From an uncultured Butyricimonas sp. (GTDB lineage Bacteria; Bacteroidota; Bacteroidia; Bacteroidales; Marinifilaceae), in the NCBI GenBank assembly GCA_944321845.1, contig CALUMT010000010.1, positions 1-64,000 on the forward strand: a stretch of DNA of 64,000 nucleotides. Reading direction: 5' to 3'. Made by a program: the position numbers and the translations under genes. A model generated the notes under the pieces. That model was not told where the DNA came from and did not search any database. It saw only the letters and a program-made list of their open reading frames with translations. Shown piece after piece: positions 45,401 to 54,312 of this stretch; position 1 is the first letter of the stretch; every line of letters begins with the position of its first letter.

Positions 45401-45958
45401 ATAAAAGGAGTTCCTTATAACGGGAAATATATTGCTGTTGGAGGATATTCCACGGAAAACGGTTTTTATTTGGGAGAAAGTGAGCCACCCGTATCTGGAG
45501 GTTTTGCCACGACATTCAATTATAAACGTATCAGTTTGAGTGCCCAATTCGCTTTCATGACAGGGCATAAGATCAAATCTTTCAAGTCATTTAACGGCTC
45601 TCTTGCAGATGCGTCTCGACTGAATCAATTGAAGACGGAAGCTAACCGTTGGAGAAAACCCGGAGATATAACCAATGTTCCGAAATACACGACGGATAGA
45701 AATACAATATCCTTACTGGAGATCACGGATGACAAACTGGAGAGTGGGAATTACCTGAAATGTAACGTGGTGTCTTTAGGCTATAACCTGTTGCCGGAGT
45801 TGTGTCAGAAACTTTGTCTGTCGCAGATGCGCTTCACGTTTAATGTCCACAACCTGTTTACCGCAACCAAATACCGGGGAATCGATCCGGAGACGTTGGG
45901 AGCATTTGGGTATCCCAGTGCACGGAAATATATGTTTACGTTGAATTTAGGAATCTAA
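42464..45958 (+). CDS. SusC/RagA TonB-linked outer-membrane transporter with STN domain, locus 1
   Basis: An 1164-residue outer-membrane transporter. Signal peptide to about residue 37; an STN signalling domain at about 40-108 (SGSIESIFQQIREQSSYEFF); a carboxypeptidase-like beta domain at about 122-205 (KGMTLPGVSILLKGTTIGVS); plug domain from about 215 (MTGAVEVVTAKDI, RIRGVNSLTG, DAAATAIYGARAANGVIVIK); the remainder is barrel, ending in SARKYMFTLNLGI. The STN domain fits regulation through the FecR next to it. The family imports glycans or peptides, and the substrate cannot be read from the sequence. SusD follows after 12 bases. Confidence 0.95.
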   Translation: MSKKRKWNMLGHIRNLLLLLLFSTSVFGANNCYSQTQLFSVKSGSIESIFQQIREQSSYEFFYNTEVLNVKEHVELSMSQGTLDDVLREVLGEKYSYRIQDNYILISKNSAKQAQMVKDIVIRGVVKDTKGMTLPGVSILLKGTTIGVSTNDQGEFSLNVPVQDSIVLRCSFIGMKTKEVVVDKNFEGVLTITLEEDVASLDEVQVISTGYQEIDKSKMTGAVEVVTAKDIANKGYTSIDQVLKGTLAGVSAMNISGRPGAQAQIRIRGVNSLTGDMEPIWIVDGMPLQGDLPSTVGTGAMDLENTVLTSGIGNISPDDVESITILKDAAATAIYGARAANGVIVIKTKRGRVGKSYINVQSSFAISEAPKNKLEMMNTQEKIAFEKTLYQDFPDLELNGRVSRLLKYVNEGRITQEEANAELDRLSKINTDWFDEIFRVALTHSHSVTLSGGSERTQFYGSLSYSNEQGIIPNNTYERFGASLKLTHDFNDRLRIYFDLATTLRNEKSSASAVNPLYYATFANTYEAPYDENGEYAYDRSYMPDLSMVRDGYMYDFNVLKDLKENTSRTKYMSDQVNLKLEFKIFDGLMYSLLGTLSNTSSYTRKEVAPGSYTSKVYSWIKDIYYEQEIPDNLNLGSLQENHARAFGWTVRNQLEFVKEFKGKHFVNAVIGQEASSPGTNSFMQYSPQYDLDKGLVGWPSLEGINAGDLDMERLHDTGKGQDRSVSFFATASYAYANRYVFAASARLDGADIIGTDNRFSPLWNVSLKWNVHEEPFMQNIAFVNVLSLRGSYGFTGSIDRNAYPFTLMGYGSLRYYEGIQVPNDIIPGNPSVKWQKKEDRSIGVDMSLFNNRVNATVNYYCNDVRNLLGQKQIPYSTGRGDIVANLSSLRNSGWEFSLTTVNLSYADFRWTTSFNISKNKNRITDAYYEKISDLYTLRTHYYVEGYPVNAWFGFKSAGINPQTGEYMFYTEATDENGNIKGVPYNGKYIAVGGYSTENGFYLGESEPPVSGGFATTFNYKRISLSAQFAFMTGHKIKSFKSFNGSLADASRLNQLKTEANRWRKPGDITNVPKYTTDRNTISLLEITDDKLESGNYLKCNVVSLGYNLLPELCQKLCLSQMRFTFNVHNLFTATKYRGIDPETLGAFGYPSARKYMFTLNLGI

Positions 45959-45970
45959 ATAGAATCGTTT

Positions 45971-47428
45971 ATGAAAAAAAGATTTATTATATTGTTTTTA
46001 TGCGGTTGGTTCTGTACTTCCTGTTCAGAATTTTTGAATTTGAAACCGGATAACCAGCAGGTTGTATACACGTTGGAGGACGTGAAGGTGAGTATGTCCG
46101 CCTATCTTTATGCCATGTGTTCTCCCGTGCAATACCCTCTTTATTATAACAATGTTGTGGTAGGATTTCCCTATAGCAAGAGACCTTGTGCCAATTTCGT
46201 CATGTACAGTGATGATATTATGATGACGAAGGCGGTGGATAATGCTTATAGCCGGATTTATGAGAATAATTATTTGGAGGATGTGAATTGGGAAGGGCGT
46301 ACTTTTGCCGAAACGTTCTGGAAAAGTGCATATCTGAACATCGGTTACCTGAATACGGTGTTGAATGATCTGGAGAACGCGGAAGATAAACATGAAGATA
46401 TGGAGGAATACGAGCGTATAAGTGGAGAGGCTCGTGTGTTCCGTGCATATTATGTTTTCAAATTATTGCAGTTGTTTGCCCCGTACAAGAATAATGAGTT
46501 GGGTATTCCTGTTAATTTTGATGCTGAAGAGGTGGTTGGTTCTGCACGTTGGTCGCAGTCCAAAGTTTACGAGACGATTATCGGGGAATTGAACGAGGTG
46601 CTTGAGTACAAGACTGCTTCCACGAATTGGAATGCTTTTTATCGGCCAGATGTAATTAAAGCCTTATTGGCGGAGATCTATTGGTTCAAGGCACAATCGG
46701 GAGCTGCCGAGGAAAGTGATTGGGAAAATGCAGCCAAGTATTCCGGTGAATTGATAGAACGTTATGAACCGATATCTTCAACAGAAGAATATCTGGAGAT
46801 ATTCGAGGCGAAGAGAACGGCCCCAGGTTCGTTTGTTAAGAATAATACTCATGCTTTAGTGTTATTCTCCATGTATTCAAATCTGTATTCCTTCTGGGGA
46901 AATGCTACTTCCCGGTATCATCAGGCTCCAAGTACGGAGTTGTTGGAAATGTTTGATGAGACGGATATTCGTTTTAATGCTTTCTTTAAAAATATAGGTT
47001 CTTCAACTACTCCTTCATATTGTGTAAATAAGATCGTGTATGACGAGGATCTGGTTGTTTTGTTCCGTTCCGATGAGATGTATTTGATCAATGCCGAAGC
47101 GAACCTGCATGTATCCCCGGAAAAGGCTGAAGAGGTTTTCTTGAAATATGCCAAAGCCAAATTGCCTTCTTACGAGTTGACAGGAGATTTAGAATCGGCG
47201 ATATTGAAAGAACGTCGTAAAGAATTCTGTTTCGAGATGGATTTCCGTTGGTTGGATATGAAACGTTTCGGGTTGGCGATTAGTCGAGAAGGATTGGATA
47301 TTGATTCCGATGAGGTAAAGACTTATAGCCTGGAGCAGGATGATTACCGTTACGCGTTGCCAATACCTGCTGAAAGTGAGTTGAATCATAATGATAAAGT
47401 AGAACAAAATCCCGGTTGGGAATTTTAA
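45971..47428 (+). CDS. SusD/RagB-like surface lipoprotein, locus 1
   Basis: A 485-residue substrate-binding lipoprotein with lipobox FCTSC at about residue 18, helical TPR-like repeats and the SusD end signature (LKERRKEFCFEMDFRWLDMK, then YALPIPAESELNHND). It forms the lid of the SusC transporter on the cell surface. The metallopeptidase-like gene follows 11 bases after the stop, so the three genes are translated from one message. Confidence 0.94.
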   Translation: MKKRFIILFLCGWFCTSCSEFLNLKPDNQQVVYTLEDVKVSMSAYLYAMCSPVQYPLYYNNVVVGFPYSKRPCANFVMYSDDIMMTKAVDNAYSRIYENNYLEDVNWEGRTFAETFWKSAYLNIGYLNTVLNDLENAEDKHEDMEEYERISGEARVFRAYYVFKLLQLFAPYKNNELGIPVNFDAEEVVGSARWSQSKVYETIIGELNEVLEYKTASTNWNAFYRPDVIKALLAEIYWFKAQSGAAEESDWENAAKYSGELIERYEPISSTEEYLEIFEAKRTAPGSFVKNNTHALVLFSMYSNLYSFWGNATSRYHQAPSTELLEMFDETDIRFNAFFKNIGSSTTPSYCVNKIVYDEDLVVLFRSDEMYLINAEANLHVSPEKAEEVFLKYAKAKLPSYELTGDLESAILKERRKEFCFEMDFRWLDMKRFGLAISREGLDIDSDEVKTYSLEQDDYRYALPIPAESELNHNDKVEQNPGWEF

Positions 47429-47439
47429 ATAAGAACGAT

Positions 47440-48723
47440 ATGAAATATCTATTATTATTGTTTGTTATCGTATCTTTCGCGGCATGTTCTCCTGATAGCG
47501 CGGAGATATTGGATCTTTCTTCCTCTATTGATGAGGTGAAGTTTATCGAATTAAGGGCTGACCATAAGACCCTGTTACCGAATGGGCAGGCCAAAATGCG
47601 GTTCCGGGTTATCGCTTATGGAGCGGATGATTTTGCTACTTACGAGGAAGTGGAGGAAGGTGGAAATATTAGTTACGTGGAGGGTGTAAGCCGGGATACT
47701 TTTGAGATTCCGACGGATCGTCTTCCGGAAGGTAGTATTAAATTGTTCACTCAAGATGGTGAGGAAATCAAGAATATGGAATATTCCACCACGGATCCGA
47801 CGATTCGCACGTTGACTTTTTACGCAAAAATTGGAGAGTTGAAAAGTAATGAGTTACAGATTCAAATCCGCGAATTGCCGGAAGAGGATTATGAGGAAAT
47901 CGTTATTCCAGTTATCTTCCACGTGTTGGTACCCGCGGCGACAATTGCTCCGAGCTATAATGTAAGTTCAGCCGAGTTGCAGAAGCGTATTGAGCAATTG
48001 AATAATATATTCAACGGCCGTGCGACCACTGATCCTAACGGCGGAAATGCTAAAATTACCTTTAGATTGGCTGAATATTCTCCTTCCGGGGCGTTACTGA
48101 CAGAGGTGGGTAAGAATAAGGTGGATATAGATGAGGCTTGGTCATCGTCTGAATATGAAGATTATATTGAGTCGGAATTGATATGGGATCCGACGAAGTA
48201 TCTGAATATATGGTTAGCGGATGCCAGTAGTGATTATGGGGCTCCTAATGTACGTCTAAGAGGAACACCCGAGATTGAAGGATTGAAAACGGATGAGGTG
48301 ACTGATTTTACTGGAGATGATGTTTCTCGCCTAACAGATGTAGGAGTTTTGGTTAACATACAAGATTTCCTTGATACGGAGAGCAGAGATGTTTTTGATA
48401 TCTCGCTGGTTTTGGGAGATTATTTGGGGTTGCTCTACACGGATCAGAAGGATAATAATAATTTTGTAAACGGTGATAATGATTATTGTCCGGATACCTA
48501 TAGTTATTATAGAACTTATAGTTCAAGTATATATAAAAATAATCGTTTGTATAGACAAGATGCTAATGCTACTTATGAATGGTTTACCTCTTTTAATATA
48601 ATGGATAATTATAGCTTTAAAAATTCCATCACGGTAGATCAGGCTAAACGAATCCGGAAAGTACTTGAACAATGTCCTTCCCGTTGGGCTTACAAGTCTA
48701 GTTGGGCTTTTGAAGGTAAGTGA
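47440..48723 (+). CDS. Metzincin-like lipoprotein with destroyed zinc site, locus 1
   Basis: A 427-residue lipoprotein (lipobox SFAAC, Cys16). An N-terminal beta domain (about 20-145) is followed by a domain that resembles the zinc metalloproteinase lipoproteins related to M43/pappalysin: VIPVIFHVLVPA at 156-167, WDPTKYLNIWLAD, DYCPDT at 348-353 and FTSFNIMDN with the Met-turn at 386-390. Where active members have HExxHxxGxxH, this one reads LVLGDYLGLLY (323-333), so all three histidines and the catalytic Glu are gone while the flanking YLGLL pattern stays. It is complete, with no frameshift, so probably selected as a binding protein. The start at 47440 gives the lipoprotein signal. A hairpin terminator follows. 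Confidence 0.8.
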   Translation: MKYLLLLFVIVSFAACSPDSAEILDLSSSIDEVKFIELRADHKTLLPNGQAKMRFRVIAYGADDFATYEEVEEGGNISYVEGVSRDTFEIPTDRLPEGSIKLFTQDGEEIKNMEYSTTDPTIRTLTFYAKIGELKSNELQIQIRELPEEDYEEIVIPVIFHVLVPAATIAPSYNVSSAELQKRIEQLNNIFNGRATTDPNGGNAKITFRLAEYSPSGALLTEVGKNKVDIDEAWSSSEYEDYIESELIWDPTKYLNIWLADASSDYGAPNVRLRGTPEIEGLKTDEVTDFTGDDVSRLTDVGVLVNIQDFLDTESRDVFDISLVLGDYLGLLYTDQKDNNNFVNGDNDYCPDTYSYYRTYSSSIYKNNRLYRQDANATYEWFTSFNIMDNYSFKNSITVDQAKRIRKVLEQCPSRWAYKSSWAFEGK

Positions 48724-48752
48724 CGTAAAAATTAATATTCTTGTTTTAATGT

Positions 48753-48790
48753 ATTTGCCATTGTTCTTTTGAGAACAATGGCAAATTTAT
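48753..48790 (+). terminator. Terminator after uptake locus 1
   Basis: ATTTGCCATTGTTCT pairs with GAGAACAATGGCAAAT almost throughout (loop TTT region) and is followed by TTATAT. The U-tract is weak, but the stem is long and stands 30 bases past the last gene. Confidence 0.65.
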
Positions 48791-48802
48791 ATATGTTTAA
48801 AT

Positions 48803-48833
48803 GTTGTTTTATATTCTTGATTTTATAGTTTTG
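48803..48833 (+). promoter_or_regulatory. Housekeeping promoter of the second ECF sigma gene
   Basis: GTTG at 48803 and TAGTTTTG at 48826 are separated by 19 bp, fitting the Bacteroides pattern TTTG-(19-21)-TAnnTTTG. The ATG used is 30 bases downstream. This is the best full promoter in the window. Confidence 0.65.
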
Positions 48834-48862
48834 TCATTGGATTGTATGTGAAATCAATTGTT

Positions 48863-49411
48863 ATGACCGATTGGGATGAATATGAGATACTGGAACAGGT
48901 AAATCGCGGAGAGGAGGCTGGTTTGAGAGCCTTGTTTGAGCGATATTATAAACCGCTGTGTGTCTATGCTTTAAAGTATGTTGATTCCTACTCGGATGCG
49001 GAGGATCTGGTTCAAGAATTATTCGTGAAATTCTGGGAATTGAAGGGGAATATCGGTTTTCAAGGTTCATTGCAGTCCTATTTGTTTTTGTCTTTGCGTA
49101 ATAATTGTATGAGGTGGGTGAAGACTCACAAAAAATATCAGTTTGAGGTAATTGATAATTATTCTGATGCATTTGAATATCATTTGAACGAGGAGGACGA
49201 TGAGAATCGGGCAAAACTTTACGAAGAGATAGAGAAATTGCCGGATCAATGTAAGAAGGTCTTTAAGGCGATTGTTTTTGATGATTTAAAGTATAAGGAA
49301 GCTGCCGCACGTTTGAGTTTGTCTGTAAACACGGTTAAAACGCATTTTGCCAGAGCACTGAAACAATTACGTAGTTCATTGGATGTGATTGTGTTATTAC
49401 TATTGCGGTAA
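48863..49411 (+). CDS. ECF sigma-70 factor, uptake locus 2
   Basis: A 182-residue ECF sigma factor. Region 2 is YSDAEDLVQELFVKFWELKG and region 4 LSLSVNTVKTHFARALKQLR, ending in a hydrophobic tail (VIVLLLLR) often seen in this Bacteroidota group. ATG at 48863 is chosen from its distance to the promoter; in-frame GTG and TTG codons lie just upstream. FecR follows after 78 bases. Confidence 0.93.
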   Translation: MTDWDEYEILEQVNRGEEAGLRALFERYYKPLCVYALKYVDSYSDAEDLVQELFVKFWELKGNIGFQGSLQSYLFLSLRNNCMRWVKTHKKYQFEVIDNYSDAFEYHLNEEDDENRAKLYEEIEKLPDQCKKVFKAIVFDDLKYKEAAARLSLSVNTVKTHFARALKQLRSSLDVIVLLLLR

Positions 49412-49489
49412 AATATTATTATTTTTTTCAGGGAGTCGTTCACCCATTTTTGCCCTTTTTGTCTTTTCACTATAAAAGGATGGTAAGAA

Positions 49490-50632
49490 ATGGATGAAAC
49501 TCGAATTATAGAATTGGTTGTTGCTTACTCGAGAGGAGATTTAACCCCCCGGGATGCGAAAGAACTAAGAGGATGGTTGGAAGATTCCCCGGAACACGTG
49601 CGTTTGTTTCAAGACTACATTCGAGAATATTCTCGGGTGAGGAAGCTCGTGTTCTCGGGGGAAATTCAAGAAGAGAAGGCATGGATTTCACTCCGGAAAC
49701 GGATTCACAAGAAACAGATAAATATTTATTATCGGATGGCCGTGGCCGTGTGCTTGTTGGCTTGTATTGTAGGGGGATACTTGTTGTTGTCTCCTCGGGA
49801 AGAAGTTTATGAGGTGGCAGATATCCATCCGGGTGGAGTGAAAGCGATATGGCATACTTCCAGTGGAGAGCAAATCGAATTATCGGATACGACCAGCTTC
49901 ACCTTCAAGGAAGTGGATGGAACGGAAGTGAAGAAAGAATCGGGAAATGATTTCATTTATCGTCAGTTGCCCGATAATAAATCGAAATCTGAGATGGTGT
50001 TCAATACGATACAGGTTCCGCGAGCCGGGGAGTACGCTTTTTCCTTACCTGACGGTACTCGGGTGTGGTTAAACTCGGAAACTGTATTGAGATTCCCTCT
50101 TGTGTTTGATACGTTGTCCAGAACGATATACCTGGAGGGGGAAGCTTATTTTGATGTGGTGAAGGATGAGAAGAAGCCTTTCCTCGTGGTATGTGGAAAT
50201 CGGACGGTCCGGGTATTGGGTACAAAATTCAATGTTTCCGCTTATAAGGAACAGGAGGAGATGGTGACAACGTTGGTGGAAGGATCCGTGTTGTTGGCGG
50301 AGGGGAATAGTAAGCGTGTGCTGCGTCCTGGGGAACAGGGAGTGTTAAAGCAGGGGATCATTGAGATAAAACAGGTGGATGTATCCGTGTTTACGGCATG
50401 GGTTCATGGAATATTCGAATTCGAGGATATGCCTCTAGTCAAGATTACGGAACAGCTGGAACGTTGGTACGATGTTGATTTCATTTATTTTGATCATTCG
50501 CTGGAGCAGATAACCTTTACCGGAACGGCGAGCAGACAGAGTAACCTGTCGGAACTCTTGGTGATGATGGAGCAATTAGCTAACGTGAAATTCACCTTAA
50601 ATGAGAATAAAATAGTTGTGACCCATAAATAA
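49490..50632 (+). CDS. FecR-type anti-sigma factor, uptake locus 2
   Basis: A 380-residue anti-sigma protein. The cytosolic front (about 1-80) is followed by a membrane segment MAVAVCLLACIVGGYLLL, then the FecR domain (GEYAFSLPDGTRVWLNSETV, LEGEAYFDVVKDEKKPFLV, VRVLGTKFNVSAY) and a C-terminal DUF4974 region (FEFEDMPLVKITEQLERWYD). Layout matches the locus 1 FecR, and SusC begins 72 bases later. Confidence 0.93.
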   Translation: MDETRIIELVVAYSRGDLTPRDAKELRGWLEDSPEHVRLFQDYIREYSRVRKLVFSGEIQEEKAWISLRKRIHKKQINIYYRMAVAVCLLACIVGGYLLLSPREEVYEVADIHPGGVKAIWHTSSGEQIELSDTTSFTFKEVDGTEVKKESGNDFIYRQLPDNKSKSEMVFNTIQVPRAGEYAFSLPDGTRVWLNSETVLRFPLVFDTLSRTIYLEGEAYFDVVKDEKKPFLVVCGNRTVRVLGTKFNVSAYKEQEEMVTTLVEGSVLLAEGNSKRVLRPGEQGVLKQGIIEIKQVDVSVFTAWVHGIFEFEDMPLVKITEQLERWYDVDFIYFDHSLEQITFTGTASRQSNLSELLVMMEQLANVKFTLNENKIVVTHK

Positions 50633-50704
50633 AGGATGTATATGTCTTCCCTTTGAAAAATCGAAGTCGGCAAGACTCAAGTACTAATCATTAAAAGTAA
50701 CATT

Positions 50705-53700
50705 ATGAAGAAAATGAAATGGCGAGTGTGCCCATGGGGGAATCACGCTCGGAAATTGATGTCGTTAATCTTGTTTTGTTGTTTTTTCCTGAGTGTCCTG
50801 TCTGTAACAGGAATGCCGGGAAGTATCGCTCAAGAAGTTGTCAGTGGAAATTTTCAGAATGAACCTTTAAAGGAGGTGTTAAAGGAATTGAAATCACAGA
50901 CAGGTGTTTATTTCATGTATAATACGACCGAAATCGATGCCGATGTCCGGGTGAGTGTGACGTTTGAAAAGGAAAACTTGGAAACGGCGTTAAACAAGAT
51001 ATTAAGCGGCCTGCCTTATACTTATCGTCGAATGAACGATTATTTCTTGATTATCCCGGAACGAACGATGGTGCAGGATTCGGTAAAGAAATCTGTTACA
51101 GTGAGGGGATTGGTTCATGACGAGAGAAAGTTGCCATTACCAGGAGTTACTGTTCGGATAAAGGGAAGTTCCATCGGTACGGTGACGGATGTGAAGGGGG
51201 AATTTAAAATTGATTTGCCGGAATTGAAGAATGTCATGTTGATATTTTCTTTTATAGGAATGGAAACGTTGGAGTTGAAAGCCGATACGGTTATGAATAT
51301 CGTGATGAAAGAAGAGGCGCAGGCTGTGGATGAGGTGGTCGTGACGGGATATCAACAGATAGAGCGGCGACAATTGACAAGTTCTGTCATTTCCGTGACT
51401 GGAGAATCCTTATTGGAAGGTGCCGCAATATCATTGGACCAGATGCTTCAAGGGAAACTGGCCGGTGTTACTGTTTTGCAAGCAACATCCACGCCAGGAG
51501 CTGCTCCAAAGATCCGGATCAGAGGTTCTTCCTCCATAACGGGAAATAGAGAACCGGTGTGGGTGGTGGATGGTGTGATCCTGGATGAACCGGTTTCTAT
51601 TCCGGCGGAAGAATTGAATAGTTTGGACCGAATAAATCTGATCGGTAATGCGATTTCATTCTTGAACCCGGAGGATATAGAGCGGGTGGATATCTTGAAG
51701 GATGCCAGTGCTACGGCGATTTATGGAACCAAAGCGGCAAATGGTGTAATTGTAATTACGACCAAGAAAGGTAAGCGGGGAGCACCTTCATTCAGTTACA
51801 CGATGAGCATGTCCTTGATGTCGCCGCCAAATAATAAAAATATGGAACGGATGAATTCTGCTGAACGCATCGAGATGTCGGAGGAGATGCAGGAACGGGG
51901 ATTGGAGTATAATGGTTTTAAACCATCCCATGTCGCTTATGAAGGAGCCTTGATGGATCTTTGGGATAAAAAAATAACCTATAAGGAGTTTCTTGCAGAG
52001 GTGAAACGCTTGAAGGAGTTGAATACGGATTGGTATGGACTGTTGTTTCGGACGTCTTTCAGCCATGCGCACACGATCTCGGTTTCGGGAGGAGGTGATA
52101 AATCGGACTATTATTTTTCTTTAGGTTATGCTGATGATGAAAGTGTGACTCGGGAAGAACGTTTACGGCGTTATAACGGGATGTTGAAAGTGAATACTTA
52201 TTTTAGTGAGAAATTGCGGATGGGAATGAAACTAAGCGGTTCCTGGACACGGACCGACCGGCCTCATACAAGTGTTGATTTATATGAGTATGCTTATAAT
52301 ACCTCTCGGGCAATACCGGCTTACGATGAGAACGGAGAGTATTTTTTCTACGCGGAAAGTAATGGTTATACGACAACATTGCCGTTTAATATCTTCAATG
52401 AATTGGAGCATTCTGATTCCGAGGTTGATAATATGTCGTTAAACATGAGCCTGACGTTGAACTGGCGAGTGCTTTCTTGGTTAAGCTACGATATGATGTT
52501 TAGTTTTGCCCGTAGCAACACGAGCCAGACCTATTGGGCGGATGAGGAATCCTATTACGTGACCAATATGCGTCAGGTGCCTTACGGGGAACCTCTTCCA
52601 GATCCTAAATTGGATTTGATTTTTGCCAAGAATTATTGTTCTTTGCCTTATGGTGGTGTTTTGCAGAATCAAGAGACCAGGAATTATAGCTATACCTGGC
52701 GTCATAGTTTGGCATTCAATAAGCTTTTAGGAGAAAAACATGGATTATCCGCGAACGTGGGGTTTGAAATCCGTTCAACGAAATATGATGGGTTACAGAC
52801 TACGGAATACGGATATCTGCCGAAGCGCGGAAAGAAATTCGTGGATGTCGATTTGCTGTTATGGCCTAATTATGTCACTCGAGTTCGGAATACCCCGAAT
52901 GTCATAACGGATAGTCAGAATAATTTCGTTTCTTATTACGGAACCTTCTCGTATGAATATGACAGACGTTATATCCTGAATTTCAATATTCGGACAGACG
53001 GCTCTAATAAATTCGGGCAGGATAAGAGTGTACGTTTTCTGCCGGTATGGTCAGTATCTGCACGTTGGAACCTGAAGAATGAAAGTTGGGGAAATCTGCT
53101 TGAATTTATGGATGATTTCAGTGTACGGGCATCTTATGGCTCACAGGGAAATGTGCACCCGGATCAGACCCCGAATTTGATAGTCAACATGGGAACTCTT
53201 GATGCGAAAGCCCAAGAATATTCATCAACCTTATACAAGTTCCCCAATACCCGTCTGACCTGGGAAAAGACGAATTCTTTTAACTTGGGAGTTGATTTTT
53301 CTTTCTTCAAGAATTTTATTTCCGGTACGGTGGAAGTGTACAAGAAGAAAGGTAAGGACCAAATAATCACGAAAAATGTAGCTCCATCAACGGGTGCTTC
53401 TCAGGTAGCCTATAATAGTGGTGACGTGGAAAATAAAGGATGGGAATTGAGTGTGAATCTACAACCGATCAATACCAAATCATGGGTCTGGGGAATTAGT
53501 TTTAACACGAGTAAGAATTATAATACCGTTCTTAATGCCGGGGAACAGGTCGCTTCTACATGGCAGGATTACGTGAACGGAACGATCGTGTCGAATGGTA
53601 AGGCCTTGAACAGTTTTTACTCTTATAAATTTGGCGGTTTAAATGAGAAGGGACTGCCCACGTTTAAAGATATAAATGAAAAGGACGAGGAGGGAAATAT

Positions 53701-54301
53701 GTTGGTACATTCCCAGGCAGAGGCATTTGAACGGGCTTTCGTGTATTCTGGTAAGCGAGAGCCGGATTTGTCAGGTGGTTTTTCAATGTTCTTGCGTTAT
53801 AAGGCCATTTCATTGAGTACCCAATTTGCATTTAACTTGGGAAGCAAAATGCGCTTGAATGATTTGTACTTGTCTTCGGGCCAACAGTTGCCTTATCCTG
53901 CTCAAAATATGTCAAGTGAATACGTGAATCGTTGGAGAAAGCCGGGAGACGAGAAAATAACCAATATCCCTGTATTATCTGAGGAGAACTTAATTATAAA
54001 TGAACGTGACTATGAGTATCCGGTGGGTAGCAGTGGTTGGGATATGTATAATAAGAGCGATTTGCGTGTCGTTTCTGGAGATTTTCTACGTTGCCGTTCT
54101 TTGTCATTACGGTATAATTTCAGTAGTAACTTCACGAAGAAACTGTATATGAAAGGGGCGAGTCTGACTTTCGATGCCGGGAATTTATTTGTCATAAAAT
54201 CGAAAGACTTGAAAGGACGGGATCCGGAACAGGCGATAATGGATTCTCATACGATACCTCCACAGAGAAGTTATTCCTTAAGATTGAATGTAACATTTTA
54301 A
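50705..54301 (+). CDS. SusC/RagA TonB-linked outer-membrane transporter with STN domain, locus 2
   Basis: An 1198-residue outer-membrane transporter. Signal peptide to about residue 43; STN domain at about 45-117 (NEPLKEVLKELKSQTGVYFM); carboxypeptidase-like domain (KLPLPGVTVRIKGSSIGTVT); plug (LTSSVISVTGESLLEG, KIRIRGSSSITG, DASATAIYGTKAANGVIVIT); then barrel to the C-terminal YSLRLNVTF. It shares the locus 1 layout but differs widely in the barrel, so a different but related substrate is likely. SusD follows after 11 bases. Confidence 0.95.
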   Translation: MKKMKWRVCPWGNHARKLMSLILFCCFFLSVLSVTGMPGSIAQEVVSGNFQNEPLKEVLKELKSQTGVYFMYNTTEIDADVRVSVTFEKENLETALNKILSGLPYTYRRMNDYFLIIPERTMVQDSVKKSVTVRGLVHDERKLPLPGVTVRIKGSSIGTVTDVKGEFKIDLPELKNVMLIFSFIGMETLELKADTVMNIVMKEEAQAVDEVVVTGYQQIERRQLTSSVISVTGESLLEGAAISLDQMLQGKLAGVTVLQATSTPGAAPKIRIRGSSSITGNREPVWVVDGVILDEPVSIPAEELNSLDRINLIGNAISFLNPEDIERVDILKDASATAIYGTKAANGVIVITTKKGKRGAPSFSYTMSMSLMSPPNNKNMERMNSAERIEMSEEMQERGLEYNGFKPSHVAYEGALMDLWDKKITYKEFLAEVKRLKELNTDWYGLLFRTSFSHAHTISVSGGGDKSDYYFSLGYADDESVTREERLRRYNGMLKVNTYFSEKLRMGMKLSGSWTRTDRPHTSVDLYEYAYNTSRAIPAYDENGEYFFYAESNGYTTTLPFNIFNELEHSDSEVDNMSLNMSLTLNWRVLSWLSYDMMFSFARSNTSQTYWADEESYYVTNMRQVPYGEPLPDPKLDLIFAKNYCSLPYGGVLQNQETRNYSYTWRHSLAFNKLLGEKHGLSANVGFEIRSTKYDGLQTTEYGYLPKRGKKFVDVDLLLWPNYVTRVRNTPNVITDSQNNFVSYYGTFSYEYDRRYILNFNIRTDGSNKFGQDKSVRFLPVWSVSARWNLKNESWGNLLEFMDDFSVRASYGSQGNVHPDQTPNLIVNMGTLDAKAQEYSSTLYKFPNTRLTWEKTNSFNLGVDFSFFKNFISGTVEVYKKKGKDQIITKNVAPSTGASQVAYNSGDVENKGWELSVNLQPINTKSWVWGISFNTSKNYNTVLNAGEQVASTWQDYVNGTIVSNGKALNSFYSYKFGGLNEKGLPTFKDINEKDEEGNMLVHSQAEAFERAFVYSGKREPDLSGGFSMFLRYKAISLSTQFAFNLGSKMRLNDLYLSSGQQLPYPAQNMSSEYVNRWRKPGDEKITNIPVLSEENLIINERDYEYPVGSSGWDMYNKSDLRVVSGDFLRCRSLSLRYNFSSNFTKKLYMKGASLTFDAGNLFVIKSKDLKGRDPEQAIMDSHTIPPQRSYSLRLNVTF

Positions 54302-54312
54302 AAATGTAGCTT

